From Sphingobacterium sp. ML3W (GTDB lineage: Bacteria > Bacteroidota > Bacteroidia > Sphingobacteriales > Sphingobacteriaceae): 64,000 nt of DNA. Of this stretch, positions 18,495-26,701 are shown in pieces; the first letter of the stretch is position 1; each line of letters begins with the position of its first letter. The notes beneath the pieces are model-generated. The model worked only from the letters and a program-made list of their open reading frames with translations, was not told the origin of the DNA and searched no databases. The stretch spans positions 806,001-870,000 of the forward strand of contig NZ_CP107036.1 in NCBI RefSeq assembly GCF_029542085.1. The letters are read 5' to 3'. The translations under genes were made by a program, and so were the position numbers.

Positions 18495-19319
18495 TTATAA
18501 ATGTTTTTTATTTGGCGCATAACCAAATTCCTTTTTGTATGCGAAGGAAAAGTGGGAGAGATCCTCAAAACCCAGATCCAAGTATACATCGGAAGGTTTC
18601 TCTTTTTGCTGTTCAATCAAGAAGCGGGCTGTATCCAGACGCTTCTGCAACAACCATCTGCCCGGGCTGGTATGAAACTGCTTTTCAAAATCGCGCTTAA
18701 AACCCGAAAGGCTGCGTCCCGTAAGAAAAGCAAAACGTTTCATTGGTACATTGTAGCGGTAATGGCTGTTCATAAAAGCTTCGAGGTCGATCTTTCCCGG
18801 TTCATTAAAATCAAACAACACATTTTTAAATGCCGGATTATGCTGAATAAGTAGTAAAACAAGCTCTCTGGCTTTTAGCGCCACAATGCGGTCATCCATT
18901 TGTTGTTGCAGATAAGGAACCAAGGAATCTACAAAACCTTTCAGCAATGCACCTGGCTGGATAAGAAGTGCGGCATGAGGATTAATTATGCTATCGGCTT
19001 TCAGTCCGTACTGCTCGCTCATTTCCTTTAAAGTGCACTGATCGATATGCACTGCTATAGACTTGAAACTTCCATTGGTGGTGCTTTTCACGTATTTGGT
19101 CAGCTGGTTGCGTCGAAAAAAGCGGAAGTCACCTTCCCGATAGGAATGCTTTTGATCAGCGAGCCAGACATCCTGTTTCCCCTGTAGAATATAACTGAAG
19201 ATATGATCTGCTACAAAAGCTTCGCCTTCGATCGTATTGCCGGAATACGTATTTAGCACTATTTTGGGGCCTGTAGCGGCATCTTTAGCTTTTTCGGAAA
19301 TATCATTTTTGCATTCCAT
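18495..19319 (-). CDS. AraC-family transcriptional regulator
   Basis: The C-terminal ~100 residues carry the two helix-turn-helix units of AraC/XylS regulators (MKRFAFLTGRSLSGFKRDF and DVYLDLGFEDLSHFSFAYKK, ending FGYAPNKK). The N-terminal half is a cupin-like sensing domain with FVADHIFSYILQGKQDVW. It lies 5 bp after the ALDH gene and 17 bp before the SDR gene, so it likely controls its own operon in response to an aldehyde-related signal (inference). Confidence 0.9.
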   Translation of the reverse strand: MECKNDISEKAKDAATGPKIVLNTYSGNTIEGEAFVADHIFSYILQGKQDVWLADQKHSYREGDFRFFRRNQLTKYVKSTTNGSFKSIAVHIDQCTLKEMSEQYGLKADSIINPHAALLIQPGALLKGFVDSLVPYLQQQMDDRIVALKARELVLLLIQHNPAFKNVLFDFNEPGKIDLEAFMNSHYRYNVPMKRFAFLTGRSLSGFKRDFEKQFHTSPGRWLLQKRLDTARFLIEQQKEKPSDVYLDLGFEDLSHFSFAYKKEFGYAPNKKHL

Positions 19320-19324
19320 AGCGA

Positions 19325-20740
19325 TTAGCTTATGATTACTTTTGGTTCTAATTGTTCTTCGAGGCCATATAAGCCGCCTTCTCTGCCCAAGCCCGATTGT
19401 TTAAATCCGCCGAATGGTGCCAGCGCATCGTGATAGATCGTGTTGATCGCTACTCTGCCCGCATTGATCTGTGCAGCCACTCGCTGCGCCCGCGCCATGT
19501 CTGAACTGCTTACATAGGCATGCAGTCCATATATGGTATCGTTGGCAATGGCAACAGCTTCTTCCTCTGTTTTGTAGGTAATAACGGATAATACAGGCCC
19601 GAAAATTTCTTCCTGCGCAATCGCCATTTCATTACTTACACCTGTAAATATAGTGGGTTTGACGTAAAATCCGTTCTGTAATCCATCCGGCTTACCCAGA
19701 CCACCAACTAAAAGTTCCGCGCCCTCGTCGATACCCCGCCTGATGAAATGCTGTATCCGGTCAAACTGTTTCTGACTGGCCATCGGCCCAATGACCGTCT
19801 GCTCATCTCTTGGATCACCAACTTTTTGTGTAGCCATGGTTCTCAGCAAGACAGCTTTAACCTCTGGCAGGACAGCTTCCGGCACCAGCAGTCGTGTGCC
19901 AGCAATACAGGCCTGACCACTATTCATGAAGGCCGCATTTACCGCCATTGGTATTGCAGTTTTGAGATCTGCATCATCAAGAATGATATTGGGTGATTTA
20001 CCGCTTAGTTCCAGCGTGACGCGCTTCATCGTGTCCACTGCATTACGGGCAATGATCTTCCCAACCACTGTAGAACCTGTGAACAGAATTTTGGCCACAG
20101 CAGGGTGGGTAGACAATACCGTTCCCAAAATATCTCCGCGTCCATGCACCATATTGATTACGCCGGCTGGAAGTCCTGCCCGGTCGAAGCATTCTGCCAG
20201 AACCTGCGATTGAATCGCACTCATTTCACTGGGTTTGATTACTACGGTACAGCCAGCAGCAATTGCCGCCGCGAGTTTTACACATATGGAACCCGAATTG
20301 GCATTCCAGGCCGTCATGATCCCCGTTACGCCAATAGGCACCATAGTGACTGCTGACTGACCTATGCGGCGTTCGAAAGAAAAATCCTTAAGGATTTCCT
20401 TGAAGTAGAGGAAAGTCTCTGCGGCATACTGGTTTGACCAGCGGGACCGTTGTACCGTTGCACCATACTCTGTAGTGGTTACTTCTTGTAGATCGTCGAG
20501 GCACTCCATCAGGGCATCATGTAATTGCTGTAGGTAATCCATGCGCTGTGCTCTGCTTGTTTGTGAAAAAGAAGGTAAAGCTGCTGATGCAGCAACTATT
20601 GCAGCCTCCATATCCTGCTTATTGCCCAATACGACATGGCCGATGAGGCTTTCATCCGAAGGATTAATGATATCCATCTTCTCGGTGCCTGTCGAAGGCC
20701 GAAATTGACCATCGACGTAATGCTGGTTGATTATTTTCAT
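19325..20740 (-). CDS. aldehyde dehydrogenase, NAD(P)+-dependent
   Basis: A full-length 471-residue ALDH: the coenzyme-site motif GSTVVGKII (222-230), general base Glu244 in LELSGKSPN, catalytic Cys278 in NSGQACIAG, and the C-terminal PFGGFKQSGLGREGG. It oxidises an aldehyde to a carboxylate in the cytosol; the substrate is unknown. It is the first gene of the operon with AraC and SDR. Confidence 0.94.
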   Translation of the reverse strand: MKIINQHYVDGQFRPSTGTEKMDIINPSDESLIGHVVLGNKQDMEAAIVAASAALPSFSQTSRAQRMDYLQQLHDALMECLDDLQEVTTTEYGATVQRSRWSNQYAAETFLYFKEILKDFSFERRIGQSAVTMVPIGVTGIMTAWNANSGSICVKLAAAIAAGCTVVIKPSEMSAIQSQVLAECFDRAGLPAGVINMVHGRGDILGTVLSTHPAVAKILFTGSTVVGKIIARNAVDTMKRVTLELSGKSPNIILDDADLKTAIPMAVNAAFMNSGQACIAGTRLLVPEAVLPEVKAVLLRTMATQKVGDPRDEQTVIGPMASQKQFDRIQHFIRRGIDEGAELLVGGLGKPDGLQNGFYVKPTIFTGVSNEMAIAQEEIFGPVLSVITYKTEEEAVAIANDTIYGLHAYVSSSDMARAQRVAAQINAGRVAINTIYHDALAPFGGFKQSGLGREGGLYGLEEQLEPKVIIS

Positions 20741-20786
20741 TTTGTTGTCTTTTAAACTTAGCTCAAGAGCATCGTTATTATTGACA

Positions 20787-20794
20787 CAAAATTA
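20787..20794 (-). promoter_or_regulatory. -7 promoter element of the ALDH-AraC-SDR operon
   Basis: On the minus strand TAATTTTG fits TAnnTTTG and lies 46 bp before the ALDH start, slightly further away than for other genes here. Confidence 0.35.
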
Positions 20795-21306
20795 CTTCGC
20801 TGCCGTCTTTGAAGGTTTGTTAAAAAGCCCAGATTACTTTGTTGAAAGGCTCAACTATTTGGTTCTCCGTCTATACAGTATGATTTTTGGTGGAGTATTT
20901 CCGCGTTTTTTTACCATACCCTGGGGAATAAATTTTCCCTTTGCGGTCTCTTCGATAAAATCCGACACATCGTAGCTTGCTATTGTCCAGAAAATGAAAG
21001 GTGCCATCAAAGACAATGAAGATATTCGTTTCTCAAAGTAATGAAGGTATTGGAACCCGGACAACCTATTTTTAAGAGATCCTTCGACCTTATCAAAACA
21101 ATATAGAACAGACTGCTGAACATTTTTTGCAAAATGAAATTTTAAGCACATGTAGCATTCGTGAATTTAGTAAAGAATACTTTGACATTTAGTTTTTAGA
21201 GCTAGTGGTCAACAAGCTTAATCTTTCTGGATCTTTCCGGTTTTTCGAAGATCACAAGTATATTAACAAATCAGCCGCCAGCAGCCCTCGTTTCAATTCG
21301 TCACGA
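20795..21306. other. intergenic region, about 510 bp
   Basis: No convincing gene is seen; a 98-codon minus frame (20855-21151) has no recognisable domain or start signal. Contains the 33-nt repeat at 21082-21114 (32 of 33 bases as at 3018-3050) and the long hairpin at 21272. Confidence 0.4.
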
Positions 21307-21322
21307 TCACTGCTGGCGGCTG
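21272..21322 (-). terminator. long GC-rich hairpin at the end of the small membrane ORF
   Basis: A perfect 13-bp stem (CAGCCGCCAGCAG with its complement) around a 25-nt loop. On the minus strand it overlaps the stop codon of the ORF at 21307, so it probably ends that transcript. It lacks a strong T-run and could instead be a repeated extragenic palindrome. Confidence 0.45.
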
Positions 21323-21540
21323 GTCTCTATGTTATAAATAATCTTTTCCGCCTCAAATAGAGCTTTAAAAATTAGAGCATAGATAATCAAAACAATGAGC
21401 CAATGTCTAATTTTTAGACTTATCAATAGAAACCCTAACAATACACCAATTGCGCCGATAGAAATTCGGAAATAAAGTATAGATTCATATTCCATCGCAT
21501 ACCAATAACAACCCTTGCAAAAATTGTATCGATAGAGCAA
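21307..21540 (-). CDS. small two-helix membrane protein
   Basis: 77 residues, with hydrophobic helices at about 27-43 and 46-63 (ISIGAIGVLLGFLLISL, HWLIVLIIYALIFKAL) and a Glu/Lys-containing tail. The first residues include CKGCYWYAMEYE. No family recognised. A start at the internal Met16 is possible. The hairpin at its stop codon supports a real transcript. Confidence 0.4.
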   Translation of the reverse strand: MLYRYNFCKGCYWYAMEYESILYFRISIGAIGVLLGFLLISLKIRHWLIVLIIYALIFKALFEAEKIIYNIETSRQQ

Positions 21541-21951
21541 ATAAACATCTCCATAAGTAATTAAAACGTTGAAAAGAATTATTAATGTTCCAACTATCCG
21601 ACAAAGGATGGAACTGGTTAGTATCTATGAGTTGCTCTTTTTAAAGTAACGATCAAGTTAGTCATACCTTTTCAGTTTTCAACAATATTCCGGTAACTAT
21701 TGTAGCTGTCGAATAATACTCCACAAGCGTTAATGCAGCTAATAATGAATTTGTAGTCGATACTATTTAAGATGAAAAAGTCAGAAAAATAAAACGAATA
21801 ATAAATAAACCCCTACGAATTGTGAATGGCGGACTTTAATGCTAAGCTTATTTGTATTTTAGCTGTAAGAAAATTTTAATTAAATAAATACCAAAGTATA
21901 TCAGCTTTTGACTAAAATCGCCAGCCTAAGGAAGGCCCAAAACATTAACTG
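21541..21951. other. intergenic region, about 410 bp
   Basis: A+T-rich, with stops in all frames. No motif, repeat or RNA structure was recognised. Confidence 0.4.
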
Positions 21952-21959
21952 TAAATTTG
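21952..21959 (+). promoter_or_regulatory. -7 promoter element
   Basis: TAAATTTG, 26 bp before the ATG at 21986, fits the Bacteroidota consensus. Confidence 0.45.
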
Positions 21960-21985
21960 GAAACCCATTAAACTGACAAAATCCC

Positions 21986-22468
21986 ATGCGTGAAATCTTA
22001 ACAATAATAAGTATACTCGTAGTTGTCCTCGTTTTCTTTTATTTGATCAAAAAAAATCAGAAAAGACGGACAACGCAGAGATCATCGGTCAACGATATGG
22101 ATCAATTTATGTCTTTACAGTTTTCGCTTGACCACGCAGAATTTACACTAAATCAAAGCGAAAACCTATATCCCTTTGCAATGACAATGTCTAACAATGG
22201 CGTAGATACAAACTTTTATAATTTTGAAAACAAAGAGATTTCGATTGACAGCATCCAGGCTCAATTGAAGGAAAGTGAAACTGATATTGACTTGGTTTTC
22301 ATCATTTCTAATGATGCAAAGAATTCGAGACTTGAAATCCAGCGCTTTTTAAAGGGTGTTAAAAAAAGTCAACTTTTCAATATGAGTTACAAAATTGTTG
22401 GGGACAAATATCAACTTGACAGACAAAATTTAAAACCTATTAAAGAACAAGCTAGTTTTCTTTATTAA
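21986..22468 (+). CDS. single-pass membrane protein of unknown function
   Basis: An N-terminal helix (LTIISILVVVLVFFYLI) is followed by a basic stop-transfer patch (KKNQKRRTTQR) and a soluble domain of about 120 residues predicted in the cytoplasm. The plan (N-out anchor, basic linker, small domain) recalls division or scaffold adaptors such as ZipA, but no sequence signature supports that. Monocistronic with its own promoter. Confidence 0.55.
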   Translation: MREILTIISILVVVLVFFYLIKKNQKRRTTQRSSVNDMDQFMSLQFSLDHAEFTLNQSENLYPFAMTMSNNGVDTNFYNFENKEISIDSIQAQLKESETDIDLVFIISNDAKNSRLEIQRFLKGVKKSQLFNMSYKIVGDKYQLDRQNLKPIKEQASFLY

Positions 22469-22514
22469 ACGCGAACCATGCTTACTAAATTAATAGTAAA
22501 GGAGGCTAATTTAG

Positions 22515-22637
22515 AACATTTACACAGGATATTGGAGCTTTGAAAGCGGGACTTTGGTTAAAATATTAAGCCTGGATGATGGTAGTTGTAAAGAACTGCA
22601 ATATTATCCTTATGATTTAGTTCATTGGGAAGATTAA
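22515..22637 (+). pseudogene. short coding remnant
   Basis: After an in-frame stop, 40 codons read as a plausible protein tail (TGYWSFESGTLVKILSLDDG, then CKELQYYPYDLVHWED) without any start codon. The family is not recognised. It precedes a shared terminator. Confidence 0.3.
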
Positions 22638-22668
22638 GAGAAATGTGGGTAAGGATTAGTTTTAATTG

Positions 22669-22697
22669 AAAGGTCGAGTTTGAAGGGCTCGACCTTT
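22669..22697. terminator. bidirectional hairpin terminator
   Basis: A perfect 10-bp stem (AAAGGTCGAG with CTCGACCTTT), a 9-nt loop and T-runs on both strands. It ends the + strand remnant and the minus-strand gene at 22708. Confidence 0.75.
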
Positions 22698-22707
22698 TTT
22701 GTAAGTG

Positions 22708-23310
22708 TTAAATATAATCTTTACTAACCTTGAAAATTGAATTACCTTCGCTATCGAAAATTATGGTACCACATTCCTGACAAGTGTCATCGGTAAGTGA
22801 CTCGCCCATTTTCAACTGCCACACATTCATACTTCCGCAGCTACAGCATACAGTATAAAGAACCTCTCCGGTTTGGCTTCCCCAGGGTTTGAACTGCCAA
22901 AACTTATCGCTTGCTTTTTTGATCTGCTTGCTGTTGCTCTTTTCCATGACAGCTACGTAATAGCTATCGTTACCTAAATCAAGTTGCACTATTTCCAAAC
23001 CCTTGTTTTTAAGTTCATGATTTGATGCTTTCAGAAGAGAAGGAACGAAATCTCCGGGTGTAGCCGCCTGATCATTTGCCATCTTATAAGCAGCTGTAAA
23101 ATCGAATGTAGCTTCTGGGTTAAAAGCAATTGCCCGGTGCTGTAAGAAACTGCCTATTTCATTTAAATAGGCTTCACCCTTCCAGTCAATCTGTAATAAA
23201 AATTGATGGTCCAGTAAATAGTTTAGCGTATCCTCATTGCTGAATTCTTCAGTGGGAAAGTTCTGCTGTTCGCCAGCCGATAAAACGTAAAAAAATGCCG
23301 CCGTTTTCAT
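22708..23310 (-). CDS. zinc-ribbon protein of unknown function
   Basis: 200 residues, no signal peptide. The C-terminal part has two CxxC knuckles (VCCSCGSM and DTCQECGT) about 20 residues apart, a four-cysteine zinc ribbon. The N-terminal 140 residues show no known motif. Unusually it holds the phrase FWQFKPWGSQTGEVLY just before the ribbon. No family named with confidence. Confidence 0.55.
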   Translation of the reverse strand: MKTAAFFYVLSAGEQQNFPTEEFSNEDTLNYLLDHQFLLQIDWKGEAYLNEIGSFLQHRAIAFNPEATFDFTAAYKMANDQAATPGDFVPSLLKASNHELKNKGLEIVQLDLGNDSYYVAVMEKSNSKQIKKASDKFWQFKPWGSQTGEVLYTVCCSCGSMNVWQLKMGESLTDDTCQECGTIIFDSEGNSIFKVSKDYI

Positions 23311-23395
23311 TGTTTAATTAAAATGATCACATCCAATTTAACTATTTTTCTGCAGATTCCATATCGCAGCTAGTAAAACCGACAAAGTAACCAAA

Positions 23396-23430
23396 TTGCT
23401 TCCCTCAGCCGGTTAGAGGGAAGCAATTTT
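23396..23430 (+). terminator. hairpin of the GCTTCCCTC terminator family
   Basis: An 11-bp stem (TTGCTTCCCTC with GAGGGAAGCAA) and a T-run. Nearly the same element, including the preceding CCAAA, occurs at 41538 and 61501 after tail-spike genes, yet no intact + strand gene precedes it here. Confidence 0.65.
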
Positions 23431-23556
23431 TAGAATCTAAGACGGTGTCACTTTTTTTATCACTTAAAACTAATTCAAAAATCAAAGAGGTGGTTCCTGG
23501 GGCGAATACCGTTACTCATGATAAGATGCTTTCATTTTGACGGTAAAAGCATAGGT

Positions 23557-24078
23557 TTATTGGCAAGATAATCGTTGTAATAGCTGGAAATTTTCATCAT
23601 CAAAACAAACTATTATAATTCGTTTGATTGTTGTATTTGATTCAAGAAACTGATTTATCGCGTTCATCGATATTTGGGCAGCCAATTCCTTAGGGAACCT
23701 GTATATACCTGTACTGATATTCGGAAAAGCAATTGTTGTACAGCCATTATCCACAGCCTGTCTAAGAGAGTTGAAGTAACAGTTTGCTAGGAGGTTCTCT
23801 TCATTCTTTTGGCCGCCATTCCAAACTGGGCCGACCGTGTGGATGACATATTTAGCGTCTAGATTGCCAGCTGTGGTGATAACCGCTTCACCAGTTTTGC
23901 AGCCCCCTTGTCTAGCTACTATCATTCGGCATTCTTCCAGAATAGCTGGCCCGCCTGCTCGGTGAATGGCACCATCTACACCGCCACCACCAAGTAAGGA
24001 GCTATTTGCAGCGTTTACGATTGCATCGACTTCGATCTTAGTGATATCTCCTTTAATAACGTTTACTATTTTGTTCAT
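23557..24078 (-). CDS. macro-domain O-acetyl-ADP-ribose deacetylase
   Basis: A stand-alone macro domain: [20 protein letters not shown] (ADP-ribose and phosphate binding loop), [21 protein letters not shown] and STGIYRFP. Close in plan to YmdB-type enzymes, which release ADP-ribose from O-acetyl-ADP-ribose and from ADP-ribosylated targets. The start at 24078 ([10 protein letters not shown]) fits the family better than the ATG four codons upstream. Monocistronic. Confidence 0.92.
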   Translation of the reverse strand: MNKIVNVIKGDITKIEVDAIVNAANSSLLGGGGVDGAIHRAGGPAILEECRMIVARQGGCKTGEAVITTAGNLDAKYVIHTVGPVWNGGQKNEENLLANCYFNSLRQAVDNGCTTIAFPNISTGIYRFPKELAAQISMNAINQFLESNTTIKRIIIVCFDDENFQLLQRLSCQ

Positions 24079-24090
24079 TGGGTATAGCAT

Positions 24091-24391
24091 AATATGAGGA
24101 CACTTGCACCGACATAGCCGATGGATCTCATGGCTTTTTTTTTAAAAATTCCTGGCAATTCAATCCAGGGTTCCCATTCATGAATGGAATAGGAGAGTAC
24201 TAGGTTGTATTTCCACTAAAGAAAGATACGTCTTTTTTCTTTTGTTTTTCTTATTGAATTTGTGATTGTGTTTGAAGGATAACGCATTTTTCGAACGCAG
24301 AAAAATAATATAATAATTTTAGGGACAACTTAGTGATATAACCGTTTACCTTAATATAAAACTATTATCAATTACATTTTTAAACTGATTT
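24091..24391. other. intergenic region, about 300 bp
   Basis: No gene, repeat or clear hairpin was recognised. Confidence 0.4.
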
Positions 24392-24643
24392 ATGTTATTA
24401 GGACTACTCTTATGGCAACTTCTATTTTTGTTGGAGTTTTTACTGAAATTAATTTCTCTGTTTTTATTGATTTCGAATAGGCGTAAACTACGACCATTCA
24501 ATTTCCTCTCGTATGTGTTGGCTATCATATTCTTACCATTGGTTGGTAGTATTTACATACTTATCCTACTTAAAAAGATAAAAGGAGGTCGAACGGATAC
24601 AAATATGGCTGCATTTGGCCGATTTAATTTTATCAGCAAATAA
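24392..24643 (+). CDS. small membrane protein, PLDc_N-like
   Basis: 83 residues with two hydrophobic helices. The segment RRKLRPFNFLSYVLAI then IFLPLVGSIYIL has the basic-linker, Pro and Gly pattern of the phospholipase D N-terminal (PLDc_N) transmembrane domain found alone in many Bacteroidota. Role unknown; probably an inner-membrane accessory protein. Confidence 0.5.
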   Translation: MLLGLLLWQLLFLLEFLLKLISLFLLISNRRKLRPFNFLSYVLAIIFLPLVGSIYILILLKKIKGGRTDTNMAAFGRFNFISK

Positions 24644-24694
24644 ATTTTACTAAATAATTAAATATCAAATTACTTCCCAAAAACAATAAATTAT

Positions 24695-25393
24695 ATGAAA
24701 AAACTACTAATTCTGGTGTTAACAACTCTTGTCTTGAGTTGTAACAAGAGCGATTTTACCCCTACAAAAGAGAAACAGCTAAATGAATACGAAGCTTTCA
24801 AAAAAACAGCTGGAATAAATGATGATAATTTGGCAGTACAAAAATTTTTTGAACAGAAAAATAAAGAAACAGGCTCCAAGATATTATATTACTCATTTGG
24901 ATTAGATAAAAAGCAGGATACTATAAATGCTTATCTTCCTGATAACATTATCCCAAAAAAAGCATTCTCAAGCAAAAAGGCAGAACCTAGTGCTGAAGAT
25001 TGGAAAAAATTCGATGCCTATGACGCTTCCGCTATGCTGGATGGTCTTTCCTCTATGACACCCAGCTATGACGCTAACGTCAAATGGACAGTTCTAACCA
25101 ATCGGGCAGGTCTCTGGAATGTTTTTTCAGAAGAAACGATAACGCTAAGAAAATATGGTACATGGAGCAAAACATATATTCATGCAATTGCACATTTGGG
25201 ATCATACATAAAAGGAACAGGGTTTATTCCCCTGCCTGTTTCTTGGAGTGAAAATCTGGTCGATATTTATCCAACTGCCGATAATTTGACTTATGAAACT
25301 CGCAATTGTATTGTTAGAGTATTAGGAAGTGTTTCAATGGGCTGGTCATGGACTACTGGAAATTATTGTGTGATAACGGCTAAAGAGTATTAA
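24695..25393 (+). CDS. lipoprotein of unknown function
   Basis: The lipoprotein signal MKKLLILVLTTLVLSC-N is followed by 216 residues with no recognised domain, including a tryptophan-rich centre (KWTVLTNRAGLWNVFSEE) and a Cys pair near the end that could form a disulfide. Only 2 bp separate it from the next lipoprotein gene, so both are cotranscribed. Confidence 0.65.
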   Translation: MKKLLILVLTTLVLSCNKSDFTPTKEKQLNEYEAFKKTAGINDDNLAVQKFFEQKNKETGSKILYYSFGLDKKQDTINAYLPDNIIPKKAFSSKKAEPSAEDWKKFDAYDASAMLDGLSSMTPSYDANVKWTVLTNRAGLWNVFSEETITLRKYGTWSKTYIHAIAHLGSYIKGTGFIPLPVSWSENLVDIYPTADNLTYETRNCIVRVLGSVSMGWSWTTGNYCVITAKEY

Positions 25394-25395
25394 AC

Positions 25396-26145
25396 ATGTA
25401 TTTTATTAATAACTTTTTCATTTGCCTAACATTGACGGTGACTACGATTTTTGCTCTTGCATGCCAAAGTTCTCAGACTAAAGGTGTTTCGGGGCAAGTT
25501 GCTGACTATAAGTTGACTGTAACGATGCGGGTAAATAATCTATCCCCATTTAATACATTTCTTTGGGGATTTGACACTATTATTATAGAACCATATTTGA
25601 TCAAGCAAAATCATATAAAGATGAATGTTTATCATGACCAGAAAAAAGAGATCGATACAGAAAATTCGTTTTCATCAGATTCACTTGCCGGCTACTTTGT
25701 ATCCTCGGTGAATACCAATAAAGCTTACACTTTTGACGCAAAGCACAATTTTATTAAAGAAATTCCTAGATCAGATAAAAAGAACGGCTTTTTATTTGAA
25801 AGAAACATAAGTCCTATTGCACCTTTTATAGCAGATTTTAAGCTTTCCGGAGACACAGTGGTGGAAGGACAGACTAGAAAATTACTTAGACTTCTAAAGA
25901 ATAAGGATGGTGTGGAAACGGAATACCGTATCACGATGGATCAGTTGATGTTTAATAAGATAAACATTCATCCAATAAGCGAAGATTTAGACCTTAAATT
26001 CAAAGGGACATGTATGTCGTTGGAAATTCTATCAAAATATAAAAATGAGCAGAGCAAGGTCCAAATTTTTTGCAAAGTTAGCCATGATTTATCTTCAAAT
26101 GATCAAAATATAATAAGCTATTTTAAGCAATGGCAAAAGAAATAG
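25396..26145 (+). CDS. lipoprotein of unknown function
   Basis: A hydrophobic signal ends at FALAC-QSS (lipobox). The mature 225 residues are mostly beta-strand-like, and TVVEGQTRKLLRL resembles the outer face of Bacteroidota periplasmic beta proteins, but no family can be named. Partner of the lipoprotein at 24695. Confidence 0.6.
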   Translation: MYFINNFFICLTLTVTTIFALACQSSQTKGVSGQVADYKLTVTMRVNNLSPFNTFLWGFDTIIIEPYLIKQNHIKMNVYHDQKKEIDTENSFSSDSLAGYFVSSVNTNKAYTFDAKHNFIKEIPRSDKKNGFLFERNISPIAPFIADFKLSGDTVVEGQTRKLLRLLKNKDGVETEYRITMDQLMFNKINIHPISEDLDLKFKGTCMSLEILSKYKNEQSKVQIFCKVSHDLSSNDQNIISYFKQWQKK

Positions 26146-26223
26146 ATATTGTGCTCTTTCAAAAATTAGGGTCACTATCCTGTACGGATGCCTGTTCTAT
26201 AAACAGGCATCTTTATTATTAGC

Positions 26224-26427
26224 TTGGCAATAGTCAGAGTACCGGAGTTTTGGCGACTTATTCCAATCGAATTACAGTTAACAATTTAAAGATTGATAAG
26301 ATCAATACCTCTCGCGGAATGCAGTTTATGCTATGCAGATTTTGAGGATGCCGTTGGCAATAAAATAACGATACAGAACGGCGTACTACAAGATCGTATG
26401 AAAATCTCCAACAATGTAGGTGTTTAA
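26224..26427 (+). pseudogene. ghost of tail-spike copy 6
   Basis: This stretch repeats the 3' end of the gene at 39507: 26224-26339 matches 40903 onward and 26340-26427 matches 41281-41369 nearly base for base. The ~260 bases between those two segments are deleted. The match continues past the stop codon into the downstream region (GGGACAGATC... and TTTGATCAACTTTTTCT). It is the relic of a seventh array member at the left border of the array. Confidence 0.85.
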
Positions 26428-26517
26428 GGTAAATTAAATGGGTAAGATAGTAAGATAAGGGACAGATCTTTTTTATAGTCAGGATTTGATCAACTTTTTC
26501 TAGGAAATGATGTCAAA

Positions 26518-26548
26518 AAGCTTTCCTCTAACTGGTAGAGGGAAGCTT
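26518..26548 (+). terminator. hairpin terminator left by the lost array member
   Basis: A 13-bp stem (AAGCTTTCCTCTA with TAGAGGGAAGCTT, one G-T pair) and a 5-nt loop, followed by TCTTTGTTTT. Same terminator family as at 35032 and 41545. Confidence 0.65.
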
Positions 26549-26600
26549 CTTTGTTTTAGGACTTCGTCTTTTACTACCATGAATAACAAGAAACAAATAG

Positions 26601-26701
26601 ACTTTTCGGTATCTCCCTAATACCGCTTACATACCGCTTGTTTTCCTCGGATAGCCTCCATAGCAGCCATACTTTTGCTATATACATAAAAACAAAAAAA
26701 T
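26601..26701 (+). promoter_or_regulatory. array promoter cassette 1
   Basis: Inverted repeat CGGTAT-N7-ATACCG at 26607-26625, then the conserved CTTACATAC, then the -7 element TACTTTTGC from 26670 (63 bp after the first base of the inverted repeat) and a short A-rich leader to the ATG. Almost the same sequence precedes all six array genes. Confidence 0.8.

Noticed and set aside
18032..18700. 222-codon open frame on the + strand
   Set aside because: It lies antisense to the SDR and AraC genes, whose motifs are clear; the translation has no recognisable domain and is a codon-bias shadow.
20855..21151. 98-codon minus-strand frame
   Set aside because: No motif, no promoter, overlaps another frame in an intergenic region and includes the 33-nt repeat. 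Possibly a remnant, but unsupported as a gene.
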